Source: Labilibaculum sp041595635
GTDB lineage: Bacteria; Bacteroidota; Bacteroidia; Bacteroidales; Marinifilaceae
Reading direction: 5' to 3'
Length of the DNA stretch: 64,000 nt
Assembly: GCF_041595635.1 (NCBI RefSeq)
Contig: NZ_JBFHJW010000012.1
Span: forward strand, 16,562-80,561
In this document: piece after piece, positions 1 through 7,773 of the stretch
Layout of the letters: each line of letters opens with the position of its first letter
Numbering within the stretch: position 1 is the first letter of the stretch
Program-made: the position numbers and the translations under genes
Notes under the pieces: generated by a model
What the model saw: only the letters and a program-made list of their open reading frames with translations
The model's database searches: none
What the model was told of the DNA's origin: nothing

Positions 1-440
1 TGAACGATAAAAAGTTGAAGTCGACTAAACAAATCATTCATTTCCTTGTGAAAGCTGCTGGTAAAAACGGAAACTTGCTACTAAATGTTGGTCCTATGCC
101 AAATGGTGAAATTCAACCTGAATTTGTAAAAACTTTAGGCGAAATTGGAGAATGGACTTCAAAATATGGAGAAAGTATTTATGGTACCAGAGGAAATGTA
201 GTTGGCCCGCAGGAGTGGGGTGTTATAACTTCCAAGGATAAAAAATTGTATGTTCATATTACACATGCACCAGGCGAAGATTACATTTTTATTAAAAATT
301 TAGACGCGAAAGTATTGTCTGCTCAAACTTTCGACGGTAAAAAAATCAAATTTAAGCAAGTTAAGGAAGGTGTATTTGTTTATCCAGGTGAGATAGATGC
401 AGATGCATTTGATACAATTCTTACTTTAAAAATTAAATAG
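1..440 (+). CDS. alpha-L-fucosidase, GH29, C-terminal part (5' end outside window)
   Basis: This is the tail of a GH29 exo-alpha-L-fucosidase, which removes terminal fucose from glycans. The frame is open from the first full codon (position 3), so the gene starts upstream. About 145 residues are visible. The segment NGNLLLNVGPMPNGEI is the hallmark end of the GH29 (beta/alpha)8 barrel, followed by EWTSKYGESIYGTRG and a C-terminal beta-sandwich. The catalytic nucleophile and signal peptide would lie upstream and cannot be checked. It leads a rightward series of sulfatases and glycosidases. The fucose it releases can feed the fucI-K-U-P operon near 29-36 kb. Family assignment is confident; linkage specificity is unknown. 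Confidence 0.9.
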   Translation, partial: NDKKLKSTKQIIHFLVKAAGKNGNLLLNVGPMPNGEIQPEFVKTLGEIGEWTSKYGESIYGTRGNVVGPQEWGVITSKDKKLYVHITHAPGEDYIFIKNLDAKVLSAQTFDGKKIKFKQVKEGVFVYPGEIDADAFDTILTLKIK

Positions 441-452
441 TACATGCATGAT

Positions 453-500
453 AATTCAATTATTTACCCTTTAATGGGTAGGTAATTGAATTGTCTTTTT
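453..500 (+). terminator. Rho-independent terminator after the fucosidase
   Basis: Arms AATTCAATTATTTACCC and GGGTAGGTAATTGAATT pair with only two wobble/mismatch positions and are followed by TGTCTTTTTT. The hairpin separates the fucosidase from the sulfatase, so the cluster may be more than one transcript. Confidence 0.75.
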
Positions 501-528
501 TAGAGTAGCCGCCTAAATCTTGAATCTT

Positions 529-2058
529 ATGAAGATAAAATTGCTTTGTTTTTTTAGTTTAATCGTTTTGCTTGGATGTTCATCTAAGCAAGAAACAAAA
601 ACTCCTAACATAGTCCTTATTTATGCTGATGATTTAGGCTATGGAGATGTTACTTGTTACAATAAGGATAGTAAAATTCCGACTCCTAATATCGATAAGT
701 TGGCCGATAATGGAATGCTATTTACAGATGCTCATTCACCAAGTGGCATATGTAGTCCAAGCCGATATAGTATTCTTACAGGACAATATTCGTGGAGAAC
801 AAGTCGTAAAAGTGGTAATCCAAAACCAGGAGAGCAATCATGGGTGAATAAAGGGCGCGTAACCATAGCTAGTATGTTACGAGATAATGGTTACAATACT
901 GCTGCTATTGGTAAATGGGGTTTGGGATCTGATTGGGAATCGGCTGCTAAGCCATCTCGTGAGGGTTTAGATATTTCGGCTGATGCGATTGATTATAGCA
1001 AAGCTATTTTTAGTGGGAAACCATACGGATTTACCTATGAGGAAGTACACCTTTGGTATGGTAAACGATATGGTACCAAACATTATGCTTGTCACGATGT
1101 GCCTGGAACTGCTGAAAAAGCTGATGGTGCAAGATGGTACTTTAAAAATGGAATGAGTCAGGGAGGAGATCCTAAATTTGATGATTTCGATATGGAAAAA
1201 GCTCAAATGCATTATATCGCTAGAGCAGTTGAATATATCGATGCTGCTGGAAAGAAAAAAGAGAATGCTGAGTTCAAGCTAAAAAAAGAGGAACCTTTCT
1301 TTCTATACTATGCACCGCATATTCCTCACTACCCTCATGTACCGGCTAAACAATTTCAGGGGAAGTCAGGAGTTGGACTTTATGGTGATTTTATTACTGA
1401 ATTAGATTGGGCTGTTGGTGAGATTGTTAAAACATTAGAAAAGAACAATATATTAGACGAAACAATGATTATTTTCACTTCTGATAATGGGCCGGAATCT
1501 CAAGTGTTTGGCTACATTAAAGAATATGATCATCATTCTACGAAAGATTTTAGAGGGATAAAAAGAGACCTTTGGCAAGGTGGTCATACTTTACCATTTA
1601 TTGTTTCTTATCCTGATAAAATCAAAAAAGGAAAAACTTCTAATCGGTTAGTTTCACAAACTGATATACTAGCTACTCTTGCTGATTATTTGAATATAGA
1701 ATTGGATAATAATAATGCAGAAGATAGCTATAGTTTTATTGATGAACTAATAGATGGAGAGCAAGCCAATACCATTGAACGAGAAATGGCTATACATCAT
1801 AGTGCAAGCGGAAAGTTGGCCATACGTAAAGGTGATTGGGTATTTATTAATAGTAAGTCTGGTAGAGATAATGCCGAACCTCAGTGGTTCAAAGATTCAC
1901 TTGGTGTTGTGCCTCATAACGAAGATTTTGAATTGTTTAATCTGAAAATAGATCCTCAGCAGACAAAAAATCTTGTGAAAGAGAATCCTGAAAAAGCAGA
2001 AGAACTTAAAAATATTCTTTTAAAATATGTTTCTGAAGGAAGAACAGTTACGCGATAA
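529..2058 (+). CDS. S1-family sulfatase, lipoprotein (GALNS/arylsulfatase A-like)
   Basis: Formylglycine-dependent sulfatase that hydrolyses sulfate esters of glycans. The ATG at 529 is preferred over an in-frame TTG at 520, because it gives a clean lipoprotein signal (MKIKLLCFFSLIVLLGC, lipobox LLGC). The metal-binding Asp pair is at about residues 34-35 (YADDLGYGD). The modification motif CSPSR has its Cys at residue 75, followed by LTGQYSWR. The distal metal site is SDNGPE near residue 325. Length (509 aa) is normal for S1. The closest family look is N-acetylgalactosamine-6-sulfatase-like, but the substrate is not readable from sequence. Maturation needs a formylglycine-generating enzyme or anSME, and neither is in the window. 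Confidence 0.92.
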   Translation: MKIKLLCFFSLIVLLGCSSKQETKTPNIVLIYADDLGYGDVTCYNKDSKIPTPNIDKLADNGMLFTDAHSPSGICSPSRYSILTGQYSWRTSRKSGNPKPGEQSWVNKGRVTIASMLRDNGYNTAAIGKWGLGSDWESAAKPSREGLDISADAIDYSKAIFSGKPYGFTYEEVHLWYGKRYGTKHYACHDVPGTAEKADGARWYFKNGMSQGGDPKFDDFDMEKAQMHYIARAVEYIDAAGKKKENAEFKLKKEEPFFLYYAPHIPHYPHVPAKQFQGKSGVGLYGDFITELDWAVGEIVKTLEKNNILDETMIIFTSDNGPESQVFGYIKEYDHHSTKDFRGIKRDLWQGGHTLPFIVSYPDKIKKGKTSNRLVSQTDILATLADYLNIELDNNNAEDSYSFIDELIDGEQANTIEREMAIHHSASGKLAIRKGDWVFINSKSGRDNAEPQWFKDSLGVVPHNEDFELFNLKIDPQQTKNLVKENPEKAEELKNILLKYVSEGRTVTR

Positions 2059-2067
2059 CTAGACAGA

Positions 2068-2099
2068 GGTTTTAGCCAAAATATATTTTGGCTAAAACC
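2068..2099. other. perfect 32-bp palindrome between two genes
   Basis: A perfect palindrome with half-site GGTTTTAGCCAAAATA starts 9 bases after the sulfatase stop codon. It lacks a following T-run, so it is not a classic terminator on the + strand. It could be an mRNA 3'-end protecting hairpin, a processing site or a dimeric protein site. Confidence 0.6.
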
Positions 2100-2189
2100 A
2101 ATAAATCAAAACGATAAACGACTAATTAGGGTCAGTCCATAAACTAAGTGTTTGAGCTTTATCTGCAAACGCTAATTAAATTGAAATAA

Positions 2190-4655
2190 ATGTTGAAAAT
2201 AAGATTTATACTTAGCTTGATTACTTTGTGTGTTGCGAATTCTTTATTTGCTCAGGATACAATAACTTTTAAGCAAGCTTTGGTTGTTGGCGCAGTTGGC
2301 GAAAGTTCTCGTTCCGTTGTTAGTACCGACCCTATTTTCTATCAATTTTTAACTAGTGAAAATTATAAGCCTTTGCAAAATGATTCTGTAGGTGTTGGCA
2401 GACATGGCAATGTTGAAAGATGGGATACGACTTCAGTGAATGTGAAAGGTCTTTTTGAAACAAGAAAATTAAGAGGCGGATACTTATATCTGACCTATAA
2501 TTCCCAAGAGGAAGAGACTCGCATTTTAGAAATATCGGGTCATCGTGAAGTATTTGTAAATGGAGTTCCTCGCGGAGGAGACGTTTATAATAAGCATTTT
2601 ACTTTTCATCCTATTAAGCTACAAAAAGGAGAGAATACTTTTCTGGTAAAAGGTTCACGTGGTAAAGTAAATATTCAATTATTGCCTGTAGAAAAAAGCG
2701 TTTCTTTTATGAAAAAGGATATGACCATTCCTGACTTTTTAACTACAGAACAAGACGATAAAATTGGTTCCATACGAATTTTAAACGCTACAACACAAAG
2801 CCAAAAGAATTTAAAAATTATTGCTGAAACAGGTGGTGTTCAGCTTGAAACAAAATTGGATACCATTGTACCAATGACAATGCGTAAACTGCCTTATTTG
2901 GTAAAAGACCATTATAGCCAAAAAGATATGGTTGATGTTCACCTGTCGCTTTACAACGGAAATAAATTAATTGATGAAACCACGGTTCGTTACAAAGTAA
3001 GAACTCCCGACCAATTTTACGTTCGTACTTTTATTTCAGATATAGATGGCAGTCTTCAATATTTTGCTGTGCGCGAAGGTAAAATAGAACCCAATACCAA
3101 GCCTGCTATGTTTTTATCTTTGCACGGGGCAGCCGTTGAAGCACGCGGTCAGTCTGCATCCTATGAACAAAAAGATTGGGGACATGTAATTTGTCCTACT
3201 AACCGACGACCTTTTGGTTTTGATTGGGAAGATTGGGGACGATGGGATGCGATGGAGGTTCAGAAAATTGCAGAGCAAATGTACGGAACCGACCCGGAAC
3301 ATACCTATTTAAAGGGTCATTCAATGGGAGGACATGGTACTTGGCAACTTGGAGCTACTTTTCCTGGGAAGTGGGCTGCCATATCTCCTTTGTCAGGATG
3401 GTATTCATTTTTTTCCTATTCAAATAAAAATAAGATTGATGAGGCTTCTTCTTTGCAAAATATGTTTGTGAGAGCAAGTCACTCTAGTCATACTTTAGAG
3501 TTGTCTCGTAATTATTTGCATCATGGCATATATATTCAACATGGCGATGCTGACCAAGTGGTTCCCGTAGATCAGGCTCGCTTTATGAGAGAGCATTTAA
3601 GTACTTTTCATCCCGATTTTGCCTATTACGAGCATCAAGATAAAAAGCACTGGTTTGGGGTCGATTTTGCTAGTATTTTCGATTATTTCAAATGGCATAG
3701 TATTCCTGATAATAATGAGGTAAAGACTTTTGAGTTTAGGACAGCGAGTCCTGGAGTATCAGCAAGTAGTCGTTTTGTAACTTTATACCAACAAAAATTG
3801 CCGTTCGAGTTTTGTGGTGTGCATGTGTCGCAAAGAATCCCAAACGAAAAAGAAATTAAAAAGAACATCGTACTTAAAAATAGATGGATTACTGTTGAAA
3901 CTGAAAACTTAGTCAAATTCAAGCTTGATATTACTCATTGTGCTGAATCTGATTCAGTAAAAATTAAAATAGATCAATCAAACTTTATTCAGGCTGTTGC
4001 CGATGCAGGTGAGGAAATTTGGTTTGAGAAAGAGAACGAGAACTGGAAAGTAGTTTCAGCACCAAGCAATACTTTTGAAAAGAATCCAAAGAGGTATGGC
4101 AATTTTAAAGATGCTTTCCGTCATAACATGCTTTTTGTGTATTCAACAAAAGGAACTGAAGCAGAAAATAAATGGTCTTTCGATAAAGCTCGTTTCGATG
4201 CAGAAACATTCTATTATCGTGGAAACGGATCGATAGATATCATTTCAGATAAAGAATTTAAATTAGATAAATATAAAGATCGTTCGGTTATTTTATATGG
4301 TAATGCATCAACCAATGCTGCCTGGAAAGAATTACTAGCTGATTGTCCTATACAGGTAAAACGTGGGGAGATTACAGTGGGAGATAAAAAGCTAAAAGGA
4401 AATGAGTTCGGAACCTATTTCATGTATCCACGAGTAGATAGTGAACTTGCTTCAGTAGCTGTTATCTCAGGTTCTGGTATGGATGGTTTTAATGCTGTTA
4501 CACCAAATCGTTATTTTGTATCTGGAGTAGGTATTCCTGATATCATGATTTTTACTTCCTCCATTTATAAAAACGGATTCGATGGAGTTAAAGCAACGGG
4601 CTATTTTGGAAATGATTGGAGTATTGAGAATGGAGAAATAGTTTGGGAGAACTAA
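2190..4655 (+). CDS. large secreted alpha/beta-hydrolase (esterase / S9 peptidase-like)
   Basis: An 821-residue exported protein with a Sec signal peptide ending near ANSLFAQ. Residues about 60-170 look like a beta-rich, jelly-roll type domain (EISGHREVFVNG...). The alpha/beta-hydrolase core follows. The nucleophile elbow GHSMGGHG puts Ser at residue 378, with probable acid Asp455 (GDADQVVP) and His487 (DKKHWFG). Residues about 510-821 form a further beta-rich region of unknown role. The family resembles prolyl-oligopeptidase/esterase D-like hydrolases of Bacteroidota glycan clusters. Sitting between sulfatases, it most plausibly removes an ester (for example O-acetyl) from the glycan or works on the peptide part. 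This is inference; the substrate is unknown. Confidence 0.75.
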   Translation: MLKIRFILSLITLCVANSLFAQDTITFKQALVVGAVGESSRSVVSTDPIFYQFLTSENYKPLQNDSVGVGRHGNVERWDTTSVNVKGLFETRKLRGGYLYLTYNSQEEETRILEISGHREVFVNGVPRGGDVYNKHFTFHPIKLQKGENTFLVKGSRGKVNIQLLPVEKSVSFMKKDMTIPDFLTTEQDDKIGSIRILNATTQSQKNLKIIAETGGVQLETKLDTIVPMTMRKLPYLVKDHYSQKDMVDVHLSLYNGNKLIDETTVRYKVRTPDQFYVRTFISDIDGSLQYFAVREGKIEPNTKPAMFLSLHGAAVEARGQSASYEQKDWGHVICPTNRRPFGFDWEDWGRWDAMEVQKIAEQMYGTDPEHTYLKGHSMGGHGTWQLGATFPGKWAAISPLSGWYSFFSYSNKNKIDEASSLQNMFVRASHSSHTLELSRNYLHHGIYIQHGDADQVVPVDQARFMREHLSTFHPDFAYYEHQDKKHWFGVDFASIFDYFKWHSIPDNNEVKTFEFRTASPGVSASSRFVTLYQQKLPFEFCGVHVSQRIPNEKEIKKNIVLKNRWITVETENLVKFKLDITHCAESDSVKIKIDQSNFIQAVADAGEEIWFEKENENWKVVSAPSNTFEKNPKRYGNFKDAFRHNMLFVYSTKGTEAENKWSFDKARFDAETFYYRGNGSIDIISDKEFKLDKYKDRSVILYGNASTNAAWKELLADCPIQVKRGEITVGDKKLKGNEFGTYFMYPRVDSELASVAVISGSGMDGFNAVTPNRYFVSGVGIPDIMIFTSSIYKNGFDGVKATGYFGNDWSIENGEIVWEN

Positions 4656-4678
4656 AATTATAATCTAAGCATTAGATC

Positions 4679-6175
4679 ATGAAAGTTGCAAGGAATATTT
4701 TATTTGTTTTGCTTTTTTTTGTTGCAATGGGATGTAACAGAGAGACCAATAATGAACAGCCGAATCTTATTTTTATTTTGGTTGATGATTTGGGTAAAGA
4801 ATGGTTTCCTTCTTATGGAGCTACAGAACTAGAAACACCCAATATCGATGAATTGGCTGCTTCAGGTATAAAGTTCAATAATGCTTATTCTATGCCGCAA
4901 TGTACACCAAGCCGTATTGCATTAATGACGGGACAATATCCGTTTACCAATGGCTGGGTGAATCATTACGATGTGCCGCGTTGGGGGCATGGAGCCAATT
5001 TTGATTCAGAAAAAAATCCGAGTTTTGCAAAAGTACTTCGCAAAGCGGGCTATAAAACATGTGTGGCAGGCAAGTGGCAGGTTAACGATTTTAGGATTGA
5101 ACCAGATGCCATGACCAAGGCAGGTTTCGATGAATATTGCATGTGGACAGGTTACGAAAGCAATAACGCACCAAGCGACAAACGATACTGGGATCCATAC
5201 ATTCATACAAAACAAGGGAGCAAAACATATGCAGGTCAGTTTGGTCCCGATGTATTTTCTGATTTTATAATTGATTTTTTACGCAAAAACAAAGAGAATC
5301 CCATGTGTGTGTATTATCCAATGGTACTAACTCATTCTCCTTTTGTTCATACACCACTTGAACCAAATGTGAAAACAAAATATGAAAAGCATCGGGCTAT
5401 GGTTCGATACACCGATGTGATTGTTGGAAAAATTGTTGATGCGATAAATGAATTGGAGATTTCAGATAATACCTATCTGATTTTTACAACCGATAATGGA
5501 ACGTCAAATTCAATAATTGGGAAACGCGATTCGGTTTACGTTAGAGGAGGTAAAGCCTTTTTATCTGAAAATGGTGTAAATGCTCCTTTTCTTGTGCTTA
5601 CTCCCAAAAAGTTAAAAAAAGAAACGAATGCGCTCATTGATTTTACCGATATCTATTCAACTTTGCTCGATCTAGCGAATGTTGAAAACACCTCAGGTTT
5701 TAAAACCGATGGTCTTTCTTTTGCCGATGTTTTAACAAATGAAGAGAGTGAAGGAAACAGAAACTGGGCATTGTCTATGGGAGGTCTTCCTGCGGTAGTT
5801 AGTGAAGATAGTTTGGTGAAGAATCGCTTTGAGTTTAGAGATCGTATAATTAGAACGCCAAAGTACAAAGCCTATGTTGATACGGCAAAACAAGTAGTTC
5901 GTATTTTTGATATGGAAGAGGATCCGTATGAAACAATTAATTTGATTGATAAAGAAGATGTAAAACCTGTAATCAGTCAGTTTAATGAAATATTAAAAGA
6001 TATTCCTTCGCAAGATAATAACCCAATTTATACAAGGTTAAAATCGAATGGGAACGATGTATCAATTGAAATGCTTAAAAATGGAGCCATAAGAACAAGA
6101 AAACGAGGAAATATGCTCAAGCTAGCAAACGAAGAAGCCTTTGATCAATTAAAAAATAAAACGATAAAAAAATAA
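4679..6175 (+). CDS. S1-family sulfatase, lipoprotein
   Basis: Second formylglycine sulfatase of the cluster (498 aa). The lipoprotein signal ends in FVAMGC (Cys19). LVDDLGKEW carries the metal-binding Asp pair (residues 36-37). The motif CTPSR (Cys75) is followed by IALMTGQYPF, and TTDNGT is the distal metal site. The gap to the next gene is only 5 bases, so the two sulfatases are co-transcribed. The N-terminal core is well conserved while the C-terminal third is divergent, as expected for substrate-specific parts. Substrate is unknown. Position among fucosidase, hexosaminidase and mannosidases points to a sulfated host or algal/animal glycoprotein glycan. Confidence 0.9.
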   Translation: MKVARNILFVLLFFVAMGCNRETNNEQPNLIFILVDDLGKEWFPSYGATELETPNIDELAASGIKFNNAYSMPQCTPSRIALMTGQYPFTNGWVNHYDVPRWGHGANFDSEKNPSFAKVLRKAGYKTCVAGKWQVNDFRIEPDAMTKAGFDEYCMWTGYESNNAPSDKRYWDPYIHTKQGSKTYAGQFGPDVFSDFIIDFLRKNKENPMCVYYPMVLTHSPFVHTPLEPNVKTKYEKHRAMVRYTDVIVGKIVDAINELEISDNTYLIFTTDNGTSNSIIGKRDSVYVRGGKAFLSENGVNAPFLVLTPKKLKKETNALIDFTDIYSTLLDLANVENTSGFKTDGLSFADVLTNEESEGNRNWALSMGGLPAVVSEDSLVKNRFEFRDRIIRTPKYKAYVDTAKQVVRIFDMEEDPYETINLIDKEDVKPVISQFNEILKDIPSQDNNPIYTRLKSNGNDVSIEMLKNGAIRTRKRGNMLKLANEEAFDQLKNKTIKK

Positions 6176-6180
6176 GTAAT

Positions 6181-7629
6181 ATGAATCGATATTTAAAAAT
6201 CAGTATAGGACTATTTTGTGTTCTTAGTACTTTAGTTGGATGTACGGATGCAAAAGAAAAAACTCCTGAAAAACCTAACATTATCTTTTTGTTTGCTGAT
6301 GATCAGTGTTACAATACGATAAATTCTTTAGGCAACAAGGAAATGATCACTCCAAATCTGGATAAGTTAGTGGGTGATGGGGTTACTTTTACGCATGCAT
6401 ACAATATGGGAGCATGGCAAGGTGCGGTTTGTGTAGCATCACGAACCATGATTAACTCGGGACGTTTTGTTTGGAATGCTAAAGATGTTGAAAAGCAAAT
6501 GAAGACTCCTGAAGTGCAATCACAAATGTGGGGAAACTTGATGAAAAATGCAGGTTACGATACTTATATGGCAGGTAAATGGCATGTGCAGGCTATTGCA
6601 GATAGTTGTTTCGATGTTTTGGGAACAGTAAGAGGAGGAATGCCAAACCAAACCAAGGAAGGGTATAATCGTCCGTTGAGCAAAACAGATACAACCTGGA
6701 GACCTTACGATAAAAAATTTGGAGGACATTGGAAAGGTGGAAAACACTGGAGTGAAGTGTTAGGCGATGAGGCTATTGATTTTATTGGTCAGGCGAAAGA
6801 AAAAGAGGATCCATTTTTTATGTACATAGCTTTTAATGCTCCTCATGATCCCCGTCAGTCTCCAAAGAAATTTGTAGACATGTATCCACTGGAAAATATT
6901 TCTGTTCCAGAAAGTTTCATGGAAGAATATCCTAACCAAGATGAAATTGGTTGCGGTAAAGGTCTTCGTGATGAGTGTTTAGCACCCTTCCCAAGAACGG
7001 AATATTCTGTTAAAGTGAATCGTCAGGAGTATTATGCCATTATTACTCATTTAGATCAGCAAATTGGTAGAATCATGGATGCTCTTGAAAAATCAGGAAA
7101 GAAAGATAATACCTATATTTTCTATACTGCCGATCATGGTTTGGCCTGCGGGAACCATGGTTTAATAGGAAAACAAAATATGTACGATCACAGTATGCGC
7201 GCTCCTTTAATGGTGATTGGTCCGGATCTGCCTAAAGGGAAAAAAATAGACATGGATGTTTATTTGCAGGACATTATGCCATCTACCCTAGAACTTGCCG
7301 GAGTCGAAAAACCTGCTTATGTAGAGTTTAATAGCTTAATGGATGCAGTTCGTATGGAAAGAAAAAAGAGTTCATATCCAGCTATTTATGGTTGCTATAA
7401 GAATCTTCAGCGAATGATTAGAAAGGATGGATTTAAGCTAATTGTTTATCCTAAAGCTAAAAAAGTATTGTTGTATGATTTAGATAATGATCCGTTGGAA
7501 ATGAACGATTTATCAGGTCAGGATGCAAGTAAATCTAAGGTGAAAGAACTGTTTGCACAATTAATCGAATTGCAGGAAAGTATGAATGATCCACTTGATT
7601 TGAAAGTAGTATTTCCAGAATTACAATAG
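6181..7629 (+). CDS. S1-family sulfatase with CxAxR motif, lipoprotein
   Basis: Third sulfatase (482 aa), starting 5 bases after the previous stop. The lipobox LVGC puts the lipid Cys at 21. The metal Asp pair is in LFADDQCYN (residues 40-41). The modified-residue motif reads CVASR (Cys84), that is C-x-A-x-R instead of the more common C-x-P-x-R. Both are accepted sulfatase signatures (C/S-x-P/A-x-R). TADHGLACGNHG holds the distal metal ligands, with His in place of the Asn found in its neighbours. The His-for-Asn change and the Ala motif place it in a different S1 subfamily from the other three, so it probably attacks a different sulfate position. Confidence 0.9.
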   Translation: MNRYLKISIGLFCVLSTLVGCTDAKEKTPEKPNIIFLFADDQCYNTINSLGNKEMITPNLDKLVGDGVTFTHAYNMGAWQGAVCVASRTMINSGRFVWNAKDVEKQMKTPEVQSQMWGNLMKNAGYDTYMAGKWHVQAIADSCFDVLGTVRGGMPNQTKEGYNRPLSKTDTTWRPYDKKFGGHWKGGKHWSEVLGDEAIDFIGQAKEKEDPFFMYIAFNAPHDPRQSPKKFVDMYPLENISVPESFMEEYPNQDEIGCGKGLRDECLAPFPRTEYSVKVNRQEYYAIITHLDQQIGRIMDALEKSGKKDNTYIFYTADHGLACGNHGLIGKQNMYDHSMRAPLMVIGPDLPKGKKIDMDVYLQDIMPSTLELAGVEKPAYVEFNSLMDAVRMERKKSSYPAIYGCYKNLQRMIRKDGFKLIVYPKAKKVLLYDLDNDPLEMNDLSGQDASKSKVKELFAQLIELQESMNDPLDLKVVFPELQ

Positions 7630-7773
7630 TGTTTTTTAGTTTATTTTTGAACCGGTTGAATCACTATTCAGCAGATTTACTATTTGATACTAATTTTTAA
7701 CAGACCAACTGATCAGGGGGAAGGTATCCGTTTTATGACTTGATTTCTGTCCCTTGATCCTAATTGTAAGAAT

